A DNA stretch of 48,192 bases from contig SHBR01000010.1 in the NCBI GenBank assembly GCA_004212795.1, forward strand, positions 1 through 48,192, written 5' to 3'. Both the position numbers and the translations under genes were made by a program. Positions 18,277 through 27,176 of the stretch are shown here, one piece after another. The notes under the pieces were generated by a model, which saw only the letters and a list, made by a program, of their open reading frames with translations, was not told where the DNA came from and did not search any database. Positions within the stretch are counted from its first letter, which is position 1, and each line of letters starts with the position of its first letter. Origin of the DNA: Candidatus Thioglobus sp. GTDB taxonomy: Bacteria > Pseudomonadota > Gammaproteobacteria > Arenicellales > UBA868.

Positions 18277-19401
18277 TTGAAGGTTAATCAGAGTCTTCGC
18301 GCTCAATTCCTCGAAAAGCTTACCGGTACCAACTCAGAAGCGGATGAGAACCAGATCCTTGCGTTAAATGCCTGCGCTGGTGCACTTGAGCAAATTACAC
18401 AAGGACTCGAAAGAGGTAGAAAACGAGACGCCAGCCTTCTTGACCTGATTCGTTCAAAATTTCATAGAAAAGTTCAATCTCAATTCCAGGGCATCTATCT
18501 TTGGGGTTCAGTGGGTCGTGGAAAGACTGTGATGATGGATGCCGTGCTCGATGAACTCTCTGGTTTTGAGATTCAACGCACACACTTCCATCGATTCATG
18601 CTGGACGTCCATAAGCGTCTGAAGAAGGCTCGCCTTAAAACGTCAGATCCCCTCCAACAGGTCGGGAAAGAAATTGCGCAGCACGTTCAAATATTGGGAC
18701 TGGATGAGTTTCATGTCTCCGATATCGGTGATGCCATGATTCTTTCTGAACTGCTTCACGCTCTTGTTCAAAATAAAGTCGTCCTGATTATGACGTCGAA
18801 CACGCCCCCCTCCGCACTGTATGCTGATGGCCTGCAACGTGATTACTTTTTACCCACCATCTCCCTGATCGAATCCAGTACAAAAGTGATTCAGGTTAAA
18901 GGGAATCGGGATCACCGGCTCGAAAAAATTAGCCTTCAGCCTGCTTATGACGTTTTAGATGATCATCAGTCTGTCGAAAAAATGTTGAATTTACTCATCA
19001 ACATTGATCCTCAATCGGTTTATCCGGCCAAGACCGTTTCCATCAATAATCGAGAAATATTCGTTAAAGGGGTGGGGAAGGGAGTCATCTGGTTTGACTT
19101 TGAAGCCTTGTGTGGCGGCACTCGCTCCAAATCGGATTACGTTGAACTCTCAAAGACTTTCCACACGCTATTGTTAAGTGAGGTACCGATACTCACGGAG
19201 GAAGATGATAATGCCGCGCGGCGTTTTATCGATTTAATCGATGAGTTGTACGACCGAAAGGTCAATATATTTATTGTAGCCAAGTCAGCGCCAAACAGGC
19301 TTTATCGCGGCACACGATTAAAAGATGACTTTAAGCGTACTGCAAGTCGATTAATAGAAATTCAGTCATCCGAGTATCTCGCACTTGCGCATCGGCCCTA
19401 G
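18277..19401 (+). CDS. zapE: Cell division AFG1-family ATPase ZapE
   Basis: The 374-residue P-loop ATPase has Walker A LWGSVGRGKT (about residues 75-84), HFHRFMLDVH just after it, Walker B ILGLDEFHVSD and the sensor TSNTPPSALY. Length and motif order match ZapE/AFG1. In E. coli ZapE binds FtsZ and affects the Z-ring under some growth conditions. The start is TTG, with TAGG about 8 bases upstream; no better ATG lies close. It runs into the convergent Rieske oxygenase gene after only 17 bases. Confidence 0.93.
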   Translation: MKVNQSLRAQFLEKLTGTNSEADENQILALNACAGALEQITQGLERGRKRDASLLDLIRSKFHRKVQSQFQGIYLWGSVGRGKTVMMDAVLDELSGFEIQRTHFHRFMLDVHKRLKKARLKTSDPLQQVGKEIAQHVQILGLDEFHVSDIGDAMILSELLHALVQNKVVLIMTSNTPPSALYADGLQRDYFLPTISLIESSTKVIQVKGNRDHRLEKISLQPAYDVLDDHQSVEKMLNLLINIDPQSVYPAKTVSINNREIFVKGVGKGVIWFDFEALCGGTRSKSDYVELSKTFHTLLLSEVPILTEEDDNAARRFIDLIDELYDRKVNIFIVAKSAPNRLYRGTRLKDDFKRTASRLIEIQSSEYLALAHRP

Positions 19402-19418
19402 TTTCTTATTGCGTTTTC

Positions 19419-20558
19419 CTAACTGACGGCAGACATTCGCTTGGCATACCATTTTTGAAAGGCGTGAACACTGGGCTCGAGCTCAGGGCAAAAACGACCT
19501 TGTTGGGCGAATTGAGAGGATACTCCAATTTGTTGGGCTTCCAAGACCACAATATCTTCTGCCATCCCGATTTGCATTCGTTCCTCATAGATCGAAAGCT
19601 TCTCTGCAAAACCTCTCGATTGCATTACATCCGCATCAAACATTAACCGCATACGGACCTGGGTCTCGGCGGGACCAATAGGCGTAACCTCCAGCATCCA
19701 AACGGCGTCGCGGGATGCGGCAAAGCTAAGATTAGGGTAGATCCAGGAATAACGCGTCCCATTAGAAAGACGACCGGTTAAACCTGGCAGCAAAGGTAAT
19801 TCATTGTGATCTTTCGCGAGCACGCCGACACTTCCCTTTTTGACATGCTCCCCAAACTGGCTCACGAAACAACCTGTCACAGGCTCGGGCGGATCAGGAT
19901 CCTGATAAAGCGAGCCAAATGTCCCTGGATGAACTTTCTTCAAATGATAGTACTCATTAAAAACTTCAAGAAAAAGTTTCCAATTGCACTGCACTGTAAA
20001 TTCGCGCCGGCTCGCCGTTCTTAAAGCTTCAAGATTCCAGGGTTGATGTAAATCAGAAAAACCGCTTAGCCAGTCATCAACGTAGCCGGCCGCCCCATCG
20101 AGATTAACAAATATGAATCCTTCTCGGACAGCGCTTGAGATCTGAATCAAACCAAAATCCGACTTATCAAAATCTATTGATGATTTCATCCGCGGCGCGG
20201 CTGTCAAGGCGCCATCAAGAGCGTATCCCCAGCCGTGAAACGGGCAGGCGATTTGTCGAACGCATCCTCGACCTTCAGATAAAAGTTGCATCCCGCGGTG
20301 CCTACAGGTATTTGCGAACACGCGAATTTCTCCATCATCTCCTCGGACAGCAACTAGTGGCGTATCAGCAACCATCGATGCGAAATACTCACCCGCATTA
20401 CCCAGATCCTCGGCTCTTCCAAAACTCACCCAACCACCTGAAAAAATCCGCTTGCGCTCAGATGCATATACATCGGGTGAAAAATAGCAAGATGGCGGCA
20501 ACGTGTAAGCCGTTTCTACAGGACCTTTCACTTTATCCCATCCGACAACTGTACTCAT
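19419..20558 (-). CDS. Rieske-type aromatic-ring/amine oxygenase, large subunit
   Basis: The ATG at 20558 is chosen because GGAGG sits 8 bases upstream; the frame is open further. The 379-residue protein has a Rieske 2Fe-2S site (Cys85, His87 in CRHRG; Cys105, His108 in CPFHGW) and a mononuclear iron site in NEYYHLKKVHP (His204, His209). This layout is that of the oxygenase component of ring-hydroxylating enzymes and of quaternary-amine monooxygenases such as choline or carnitine oxygenases. No reductase or ferredoxin gene is adjacent, so the partner must lie elsewhere. The substrate is unknown. Confidence 0.88.
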   Translation of the reverse strand: MSTVVGWDKVKGPVETAYTLPPSCYFSPDVYASERKRIFSGGWVSFGRAEDLGNAGEYFASMVADTPLVAVRGDDGEIRVFANTCRHRGMQLLSEGRGCVRQIACPFHGWGYALDGALTAAPRMKSSIDFDKSDFGLIQISSAVREGFIFVNLDGAAGYVDDWLSGFSDLHQPWNLEALRTASRREFTVQCNWKLFLEVFNEYYHLKKVHPGTFGSLYQDPDPPEPVTGCFVSQFGEHVKKGSVGVLAKDHNELPLLPGLTGRLSNGTRYSWIYPNLSFAASRDAVWMLEVTPIGPAETQVRMRLMFDADVMQSRGFAEKLSIYEERMQIGMAEDIVVLEAQQIGVSSQFAQQGRFCPELEPSVHAFQKWYAKRMSAVS

Positions 20559-20655
20559 CGTGAGTCCTCCAAGTGCGGCAAATAGATCTCCAATTTTGCC
20601 GTCTTTTTTTAAACTAGGAAATCTTTTTCGATGCGCTGAATAAAAGGGAAGCTGA

Positions 20656-22863
20656 TTAATACATGTCCTGAGGATCAATATCCACAGACCACCGAACACG
20701 GGAAGACTCTGGCAAGGACTCAAGTATTGCAATCCATTCATCAAGGAATAAATGAAATGCTTTCTCATTCACACTCTTCATCAGAAGCTGCGCCCGAAAA
20801 CGACCTGCCCGACGCTCCATAGGAGACGGAATCGGGTCAAACACCTCTACCGACTCGATTTCGGCTACGGTCCGAGACGCTGAAAGAGCGCGCCGAAGAA
20901 AGGACATCGGTGCCTCGGGCTTTGGCGACTCAGCCCTAAGCAGCGCAAAGCGAGCAAATGGCGGATAGCCTGCCTGCTGACGCTCCGTCAGAATTGTTTT
21001 CGCAAAACCATCAAAATCATGTTGCACGACGCGCGAGAGCACTTCGCTAGTCGGATGCGCAGTTTGTATCAACACATCTCCACGGCGCTTACGCCGACCC
21101 GCACGCCCCGACACCTGAATCAACTGCTGAAATAGCCGTTCAGGACCCCGAAAATCCACGCTGTATAGGCTCTGGTCAGCTGAGAGAACACAAACAAGGG
21201 TCACGCCCTCGAAGTCATGGCCCTTTGAGAGCATTTGAGTCCCGACCAGAATATCAATTTGTCGCTCATTTACTGCGGTAAGAATCTCAGTAAGGCGGTG
21301 GGGTGAAGCGGTGATATCACTATCCAATCGAGCCACTCTGGCCGCTGGAAAAATTTGGGCCAAAGCCTCCTGAACGCGCTGAGTGCCGTCTCCGGAAAAG
21401 AATAAATTTGAACTCGTGCACTCGGGGCAGACTTCAGGAGAGCGGGATTGGCTCCCGCAATGATGGCAAATCAGTCTTTGAGATCGACGGTGAAGCGTAA
21501 GCCTCGCGTCACAGCGCTGACACATTGCCTGCCAGCCACATGCGGAGCAACTGACAACAGGTGCAAAACCCCTTCGGTTTACAAAAACAATGCTTTGTTC
21601 TTTTTTTGCAAGGCAATCTTTAAGTGCCTCAACAACCGCAGCAGAAAGACCTTCGTTTATCGACTGATGATTGACATCTACCACCGCGACCCTCGGCATC
21701 TGGCTACCCCCGGGACGCGTTGAGAGTCTCAGGTGCTGATATCGTCCAGCAGCCGCATTAGCAAGACTTTCTAGCGATGGCGTCGCAGAGCCGAGAACAA
21801 TCGGTATCTTGGCCATTTGTGCGCGTTTTACCGCGACATCGCGAGCGCTATAACGAAAGCCTTCCTTTTGCTTATAAGATAGATCATGCTCCTCATCAAC
21901 CACGATAAGGCCAAGTCGACAAAACGGCGCAAATATTGCTGATCGCGTACCCAAAATGACCGAAGCCGCGCCCTGGCGGCATCTCCACCATGACTGATGC
22001 CGCTGAAACGCCGTAAGACCCGAATGAAAAACAGCTAATCCTCCAGAGATATTTGAGCTGAAACGCTCAACAAGTTGAGGGGTTAGCGAAATCTCCGGAA
22101 CCAGAACCAGTGCCTGCTTACCGTCAGCCACTACTTTTTTTACGCAATCGAGATAAACCTCGGTCTTACCGCTACCCGTGACACCTTCCAGAAGATGCGG
22201 CGCATAAGACCCCAGCGAACGGGCGATAGTGTTAGAAGACTCAAGCTGCTCACAATTGAGCTCAATGCTCGACCTCGCCTCAACGTTCGGTAACACCGGA
22301 GGATCACAAATCTCTATCCAGTCCAACTTTACGAGGCGCGCAAGTGCCGTAGACGCGCCCGATGAGACGTGTTCGGCAATATCACGAGCCGACAAGCTAT
22401 CAGGGCCCGCATTCGCCAGCAGTTCAATCACCCGCTTTTGAATGTGAGATCTCGCCGGAATCTGACTTAGTGCGCTTAAACCTTCTTTTCGAACACGATA
22501 ATGCTTTGGCACGACAGGCTCAATCGCACAATCCTGCCGTAACTTGGTTGGCAAGGCCGCCTGCATCACTTCGCCGATTGGATGGTGATAGTACCGGGAC
22601 GCCCAATTTAGGAGATCAAATAACTCCGGCGTTAGCGCGGCTTCAGAATCAAGCGTTTTACGTATCGGACGAAGTTTAGAATCTGGAAGCAAACTTGTGT
22701 TGGAAACATCACAAACAATTCCAACAACAAAACGCTTTTGAAGGGGAACAAGCACTCGACTTCCCAGCTGGGGCACTGCTCGTCCTTCTTCAACCTTGTA
22801 GTCAAACAATCGCCGCAGTTTCACAGGCAAAGCGATTCGAAGAATCTTCCCTTCTGATGCCAT
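20656..22863 (-). CDS. priA: Primosomal replication helicase PriA
   Basis: The 735-residue protein has the N-terminal 3'-end-binding domain, then a helicase core with Walker A GVTGSGKTEVYL and a DEEH box in VVDEEHDLSYKQ. The zinc region has eight cysteines in four pairs (CSAC, CQRC, CHHC, CPEC) and is followed by GTQMLSKGHDF and QVSGRAGR. PriA restarts stalled replication forks. Length matches E. coli PriA. Upstream lies a 678-base gap with a DnaA box. Confidence 0.97.
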   Translation of the reverse strand: MASEGKILRIALPVKLRRLFDYKVEEGRAVPQLGSRVLVPLQKRFVVGIVCDVSNTSLLPDSKLRPIRKTLDSEAALTPELFDLLNWASRYYHHPIGEVMQAALPTKLRQDCAIEPVVPKHYRVRKEGLSALSQIPARSHIQKRVIELLANAGPDSLSARDIAEHVSSGASTALARLVKLDWIEICDPPVLPNVEARSSIELNCEQLESSNTIARSLGSYAPHLLEGVTGSGKTEVYLDCVKKVVADGKQALVLVPEISLTPQLVERFSSNISGGLAVFHSGLTAFQRHQSWWRCRQGAASVILGTRSAIFAPFCRLGLIVVDEEHDLSYKQKEGFRYSARDVAVKRAQMAKIPIVLGSATPSLESLANAAAGRYQHLRLSTRPGGSQMPRVAVVDVNHQSINEGLSAAVVEALKDCLAKKEQSIVFVNRRGFAPVVSCSACGWQAMCQRCDARLTLHRRSQRLICHHCGSQSRSPEVCPECTSSNLFFSGDGTQRVQEALAQIFPAARVARLDSDITASPHRLTEILTAVNERQIDILVGTQMLSKGHDFEGVTLVCVLSADQSLYSVDFRGPERLFQQLIQVSGRAGRRKRRGDVLIQTAHPTSEVLSRVVQHDFDGFAKTILTERQQAGYPPFARFALLRAESPKPEAPMSFLRRALSASRTVAEIESVEVFDPIPSPMERRAGRFRAQLLMKSVNEKAFHLFLDEWIAILESLPESSRVRWSVDIDPQDMY

Positions 22864-22975
22864 TAATTAGAAGTTCGCTTGATGAGTAATTTACCGCTAA
22901 CTGCTTTTGACACACTCAAGTTGTCGCGCCTAAATAATTGAGAGTTAGTAAGGTTTTCGGTTTGCGCACATATTC

Positions 22976-22984
22976 TGTGGATAA
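22976..22984 (-). promoter_or_regulatory. Perfect DnaA box
   Basis: TGTGGATAA on plus is the reverse complement of TTATCCACA, the consensus DnaA box. Two weaker sites in the same orientation, TGTGTACAA at 22988-22996 and TGTGAACAA at 23164-23172, each break the relaxed consensus at one position. The box is 112 bases ahead of the priA start. Confidence 0.55.
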
Positions 22985-23046
22985 CTTTGTGTACAACTAG
23001 ATCATCCCAAAACTTTTTTCGGGGCCTGAGATAACTTTTTATAGTT

Positions 23047-23063
23047 TGCCTATTTTTTAGGCA
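23047..23063. repeat. Palindrome next to a TATAAT
   Basis: TGCCTA and TAGGCA form a perfect inverted repeat around five Ts, directly followed by TATAAT at 23064-23069. It could be a repressor site over a promoter, but no good -35 box is at the right distance and no gene clearly follows on plus. Confidence 0.35.
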
Positions 23064-23541
23064 TATAATTTCGAACATTTTTTCAACTACTTACGTGTGC
23101 TTAGCCGCCCTATAGGAGATTCATCTTCTCTGTGAAGGTCAAAGTACTCAGCATCAACTGATCTGTGAACAACCATAAAACTCTTGGCTCCAATCGGTGT
23201 GTGAGTTGCTGTTTATGATCAGTGAGTTAGCCCCAAATGTTTAAATACCGCGATAGATAAATCACGCATGTGCCCCTCGAACATATCACTAATTTGGCGT
23301 TTAGCGTTAGAACCTTATTGCTCTCGAATTGGGCGTTATTTTGCGCCTCTTTGACCCCTTCGTGGAAATCTGATCAGGACCTTCCAAAAAACATAGATCG
23401 TGAGATCGCGAACCGTCTTGATTTCTGAAAACTGGCTCACCGATAGAGCCAACATCAAAAACGCCGAGATCAACGTGGTTCGCAAATTTTCAGAACCAGA
23501 TTAAGCGCAGAGACCTCGGCAGAAGATTATGGCGTACGTCA

Positions 23542-24156
23542 TCAATCCGGGCGACGACGAGTCAAAATCTCACCAAAACTGACATACTCGCTGGCACCCA
23601 GTCGACCAATCGGATTGATCTTGTCAGCAAGGATCTTGGAACGCCCTTTCTCATCTTCCGCGATTGCCTCGTCGTCGACAAAAACCCCGTTAACCTCGCC
23701 CAAAATTAAAGATTGCAAGGAATCGCCAAGAGTTTGAATATCGTAAACGCTGCAGGCAAAAGCGACTTTCGCACCGGACAGTCGGGGAAGACGTGATCCC
23801 TCAAATTTTTCCGTCTCAAGTCCTAGGGCTTCAATTTCTGATACACCGGGGGCAAAGTTCGCGGACGAGGCATTCATCTCATCAAGCTGGTCAAGGCTTG
23901 CGATATGGACGACAAACTCTTTTCGGTCCCTAATGTTGTCGCGTGTATCCTTCGTAGCCCCATCGGGCTTCACTCCAGCTGAAATCATGAGTAACGGTGG
24001 ATCACTGCAAACTGCGTTGAAATAAGAGTACGGCGCCAGGTTCAGACTCTGATCGGGATTCTCGGACAGCACCCAGGCAATCGGTCGGGGAACGATTGTC
24101 TGAGTCATCGTAATGTAGACCTGCTGGGCGGTCATTTTCCCAAAATCAATATACAT
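23542..24156 (-). CDS. Flavin reductase-like FMN-binding protein
   Basis: The 204-residue protein has the split-barrel pattern IVPRPIAWVLSENPDQSLNLAPYSYFNAVCSDPPLLMIS, typical of flavin reductase-like FMN-binding proteins (flavoredoxin group), and DTRDNIRDRKEFVVHI. LADKINPIGRLGASEYV closes the domain. Such proteins bind FMN and may reduce flavin with NAD(P)H or act on other substrates; the role here is unknown. It is the last gene of the minus-strand run dsbC to hisG, 52 bases after hisG. Confidence 0.87.
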   Translation of the reverse strand: MYIDFGKMTAQQVYITMTQTIVPRPIAWVLSENPDQSLNLAPYSYFNAVCSDPPLLMISAGVKPDGATKDTRDNIRDRKEFVVHIASLDQLDEMNASSANFAPGVSEIEALGLETEKFEGSRLPRLSGAKVAFACSVYDIQTLGDSLQSLILGEVNGVFVDDEAIAEDEKGRSKILADKINPIGRLGASEYVSFGEILTRRRPD

Positions 24157-24208
24157 GCCTGCTTTCCTTGATCCCTTTATCAGAGTCGTGAAACTGATTA
24201 TGTGGCGA

Positions 24209-25081
24209 TTAGATTATTTTCCGCAGCTCGTATTCAAGAATCCCCTCAGCACCGCGCTTGCGAAGGTCAGGGATCAACGAACGAACCCGATCACGATCGA
24301 CAACCGTCTCAAGCGCGACCCAATCCGTATCGGCTAAGTCACTCACCGTAGGGGCATGAAGGCTTGGCAGCAAAGCGGTAATTTCGCCAAGTTTAGCCTT
24401 CGGTGCGTTCATCTTGAGAGCGACTTTTTGATGGGCCGCCAGCGACGCTTGAAGCAGTAGCGCAATATCTTCAATTTTTTGTTTTTTCCAAGGATCCGCC
24501 AGTGCGGCCGGACTGGCGATCAAGCGGGTGTGAGTGTGCAGAAGGTCGCAAACAATCCGCAGCCCGTGCGCTCGGATTGTGCTGCCGGTCTCGGTGATTT
24601 CGACTACGGCATCAACCAGGCCCTCTACTGCTTTGGCTTCAGTCGCACCCCATGAAAATTCAACCTCACAGTCAATACCGCGATCCTGCATATAACTGCG
24701 GGTAAAATTGACAAGCTCGGTTGCAACCCGTTTACCCTGTAAATCCTCAATACGTTGAATATCCGAGTCCTGTGGAACAACCAGTACCCATCGACACGGC
24801 TGATCGGAGCTTTTCGAATAAATAAGGTCACAGACCTCTTCAACCTGCGCGCCACTATCCAGAATCCAGTCAAGGCCTGTCAAACCAACATCGAGGACCC
24901 CTTTGGACACATAAGTCGCCATTTCCTGCGAGCGCACCAGCGCACAGGAGATTTCCGGATCATCAATGGTTGGGAAATAATTTCGGGATCGGGGCTGAAT
25001 TTGCCAGCCTGCCTGACGAAACAAGGCAATCGTCGCCTCTTCCAGACTTCCCTTGGGAACGCCGAGCTTCAGTTGAGTCAT
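24209..25081 (-). CDS. hisG: ATP phosphoribosyltransferase, long form
   Basis: The 290-residue protein begins LKLGVPKGSLEEATI and has ALVRSQEMATYVSKGVLDVGLTG, the HisG substrate region, and VEITETGSTIRAHGL, the PRPP loop. The extra C-terminal part after about residue 210 (KMNAPKAKL, LPSLHAPTVS) is the histidine-binding regulatory domain of long-form HisG, so HisZ should not be needed. It catalyses the first step of histidine synthesis. No other his gene is in view, so hisG is separated from the rest of the pathway. Confidence 0.95.
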   Translation of the reverse strand: MTQLKLGVPKGSLEEATIALFRQAGWQIQPRSRNYFPTIDDPEISCALVRSQEMATYVSKGVLDVGLTGLDWILDSGAQVEEVCDLIYSKSSDQPCRWVLVVPQDSDIQRIEDLQGKRVATELVNFTRSYMQDRGIDCEVEFSWGATEAKAVEGLVDAVVEITETGSTIRAHGLRIVCDLLHTHTRLIASPAALADPWKKQKIEDIALLLQASLAAHQKVALKMNAPKAKLGEITALLPSLHAPTVSDLADTDWVALETVVDRDRVRSLIPDLRKRGAEGILEYELRKII

Positions 25082-25154
25082 AGTTTCGGGTTTGCGACAG
25101 AAAACGACCGGCGATTATGTCATAACCTGGCGATCTTAATCGCGTACATACTAT

Positions 25155-25685
25155 TTAACCTTTAAGTTGCTGTATTAAAGGCAAAATATTCTCTTCTATA
25201 GATTTAAAATCAAGCGGTCCAATATGCTTGTATCGAATCAAACCTGATTGGTCTATGACAAAAGTCTCCGGCACCCCGTATACCCCCCAATCAATCCCCA
25301 CCTTGCCATCTCGGTCGACCGCGACGATATCGTAAGGGTTACCAAGTTCCCGCAACCACGAACGTGCATCAGATGGCGCATCTTTATAGTTCAGGCCCAC
25401 TAATCGCACCAGCTGGCGAGCGGCAAACTGATTCAATAGCGAATGTTCAGCCCGACACGCCACACACCAAGAAGCCCATACGTTCAGTATCCAAACTTCT
25501 CCTTTTAGGTCCGCTGTGTCAATTGAGCCATCCATTTTCAACAGCTGGGGCAAACTAAACGCAGGCGCTGGCTTATCAATTAATGGGGAAGGGACTTCCC
25601 TGGGATCCAGTTTTAGCCCGGCGGCAAGAAATCCCCCGATCACCGCAAATAGCAGCAAGGGAATCAAGAATCGGATCGATCTCAT
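25155..25685 (-). CDS. DsbE/CcmG-like periplasmic thioredoxin
   Basis: The ATG at 25685 gives an uncleaved-looking membrane anchor (about residues 4-23) and then a periplasmic thioredoxin fold with LNVWASWCVACRAEH (redox pair CVAC) and GVYGVPETFVID, the cis-proline loop with the Glu typical of CcmG/DsbE. Family members reduce apocytochrome c for haem attachment. No other ccm gene is nearby, so a cytochrome role is likely but not shown by context. It lies 31 bases after the TlpA-like gene. Confidence 0.88.
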   Translation of the reverse strand: MRSIRFLIPLLLFAVIGGFLAAGLKLDPREVPSPLIDKPAPAFSLPQLLKMDGSIDTADLKGEVWILNVWASWCVACRAEHSLLNQFAARQLVRLVGLNYKDAPSDARSWLRELGNPYDIVAVDRDGKVGIDWGVYGVPETFVIDQSGLIRYKHIGPLDFKSIEENILPLIQQLKG

Positions 25686-25716
25686 CAAGTTAACAGTAAT
25701 TTATGGGGAAGAAGGG

Positions 25717-26298
25717 TTAACCCGGAATCGTCCGAATCAACTCGCGAATTTTATCAATAACCGCAGAGTCTGAAAAATCATGCTCGCCGGTGGCGGAATA
25801 AACAACCCGACCGGTGTGATCAACAATATAGGTCGTCGGTAATGCGCGAACCTTCCAGTCTTTTACCGCCACCAGGTTATCGTCAATTAATACCTCTAGA
25901 TTCGAAACGCCGCCAAGACGAGTGCGCAAAAAGCGCTCGATTTGCACCTTATCTTCGCCCACATTAATCGCTAAAACTTCAAACGCTTCATCAGAAAGTA
26001 GTTTTCGCGCCGTGGCAATTGAGGGCAACTCCTTAACGCAAGGCGGGCACCAGGTTGCCCAAAAGTTAACCAGCAAAACGCTTCCCTTGTAATCCTCAAG
26101 GTGTCGTCGCTCACCTTGCATATTTACCAACGCGAGCTCGGGTCGAAAAATTAATTCGTTATTAATAGGGGTAAGTGCTTGCCCGGCTGAAGCAATCGGA
26201 CTATTCAGGCCCAAAAACAACATCGCAGCCAAAACGACCCCTGCAAAGCCAAGGCGCCTGATATAACGCATATACAAACTAATTAAGCGCCGCAGCAT
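25717..26298 (-). CDS. TlpA-family periplasmic thiol-disulfide oxidoreductase
   Basis: The protein has an N-terminal hydrophobic export segment (FAGVVLAAMLFLGL) and a TlpA/ResA thioredoxin fold with NFWATWCPPCVKELP (redox pair CPPC) and VRALPTTYIVD. The start is uncertain: the ATG at 26298 overlaps the DsbC-type gene by 20 bases, while an ATG at 26271 would leave 7 bases between them and still give a good signal. It probably reduces disulfides in the periplasm; its partner is unknown. Confidence 0.88.
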   Translation of the reverse strand: MLRRLISLYMRYIRRLGFAGVVLAAMLFLGLNSPIASAGQALTPINNELIFRPELALVNMQGERRHLEDYKGSVLLVNFWATWCPPCVKELPSIATARKLLSDEAFEVLAINVGEDKVQIERFLRTRLGGVSNLEVLIDDNLVAVKDWKVRALPTTYIVDHTGRVVYSATGEHDFSDSAVIDKIRELIRTIPG

Positions 26299-26998
26299 TG
26301 GCCATTGGAATTAACTCACCGGCAGGAACATAGCCCGGAATCAGCTTGCCATCTTGTAGCACTATGGTCGGGGTGCCTCGAACACCAACCGCCTCGGCGG
26401 CCTGCATGTGTTGCTCAATCGGCGTTTCACAAACCACCGGCTCGACCCGCTGCCCGCTTTTGGCGTCATTCATAGCATCCTGGGAATCTTCGGCACACCA
26501 GACCGACACTAATGTCTTGTGAGAATCCGAACCCAATCCGGCCCGCGGATAGCCCAGGTACCGAACTCGAACTCCACCCGCTAACACCTGCTGTAGCTCT
26601 TGATGCAAACGTACGCAGTAGCCACACTCAGTATCCGTAAACACCGTAATTGTGCTTTGGGTCTCGCTAGGCGTAAAAATCACCATACCCTCTTCATCAA
26701 GGCTATCAATGACCGACTTGCGTCCAGATTTTCGAGCGTCTTCTGTGAGATTAGCGCCCGCCTCCAAATTGATCAGATCACCACTGAGAAGATGCTTTCC
26801 GTCTTCAAATAAGTAAACAACCTGCATTCCAAAACTGACCTGATATAAGCCAGACACTGGTGTAGCCTCAACCGAGTCCGGCAATGTATTCGGAATAAGA
26901 GTCGCGGCCTTATCGATCACCTGCTGGGGAATAGACTGAGCAAATGCGGCGGTGCTAACTAAAAATAATAAAAGAAATGTAGTGAAACGATTAGCCAT
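26279..26998 (-). CDS. dsbC: DsbC-type disulfide isomerase
   Basis: The 239-residue protein has a clean signal peptide cut after AFA (about residue 20), an N-terminal dimerisation domain and a thioredoxin domain with TVFTDTECGYCVRLHQEL (redox pair CGYC), then VRGTPTIVL with the cis-proline Thr. DsbC shuffles wrong disulfides in the periplasm. Two further cysteines (WCAEDS and VVCETP) match the structural pair of DsbC. It heads the run of three thiol-redox genes, with a 15-base palindrome 37-51 bases ahead of its ATG. Confidence 0.93.
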   Translation of the reverse strand: MANRFTTFLLLFLVSTAAFAQSIPQQVIDKAATLIPNTLPDSVEATPVSGLYQVSFGMQVVYLFEDGKHLLSGDLINLEAGANLTEDARKSGRKSVIDSLDEEGMVIFTPSETQSTITVFTDTECGYCVRLHQELQQVLAGGVRVRYLGYPRAGLGSDSHKTLVSVWCAEDSQDAMNDAKSGQRVEPVVCETPIEQHMQAAEAVGVRGTPTIVLQDGKLIPGYVPAGELIPMANAAALN

Positions 26999-27034
26999 AT
27001 GAGTTTGTAATTTGGTTTGATGAATTTAAAACTG

Positions 27035-27049
27035 AAGGTAGTCTACCTT
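27035..27049. repeat. 15-base palindrome upstream of dsbC
   Basis: AAGGTAG and CTACCTT form perfect 7-base arms around one T. It lies 37-51 bases ahead of the dsbC start, a place expected for an operator. No T-run follows, so it is not a terminator. The binding protein, if any, is unknown. Confidence 0.45.
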
Positions 27050-27176
27050 ATGCAAGTTTTGCCCTGATCAACCTGATCAATAACTGAAACCATGGTTATC
27101 CTGATCTTTCGATCCTAATAAAAAAGTCCTTGTATTGCCTTGGTTTTGCGCGCCTCGAAGCGTATCTCCTGGGATG

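Larger units (their letters stand above)
22864..23541. other. Long intergenic region between priA and the flavin reductase gene
   Basis: This 678-base stretch is the only gap over 300 bases. I see no convincing gene, tRNA or terminator in it. It holds a perfect DnaA box at 22976-22984, an AT-rich segment at about 23030-23090 with a small palindrome next to a TATAAT, and a 60-codon open stretch without a plausible start on minus (23310-23489). Its priA-proximal end must carry the priA promoter, but no clear -35/-10 pair stands out. Confidence 0.6.

Noticed and set aside
20576-20610. Intrinsic terminator on plus between priA and the Rieske gene
   Set aside because: CGGCAAA and TTTGCCG form a stem before a T-run, but no plus-strand gene runs into it, and the loop is 12 bases with an AT-rich stem; it may be chance.
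22863-23078. Minus-strand 71-codon frame upstream of priA
   Set aside because: Spans the DnaA box and the priA leader, shows no recognisable family and has no ribosome site.
22864-23541. Main chromosomal origin of replication
   Set aside because: Only one perfect DnaA box; no dnaA, gidA, mioC or parAB nearby, no cluster of boxes and no switch of gene strand.
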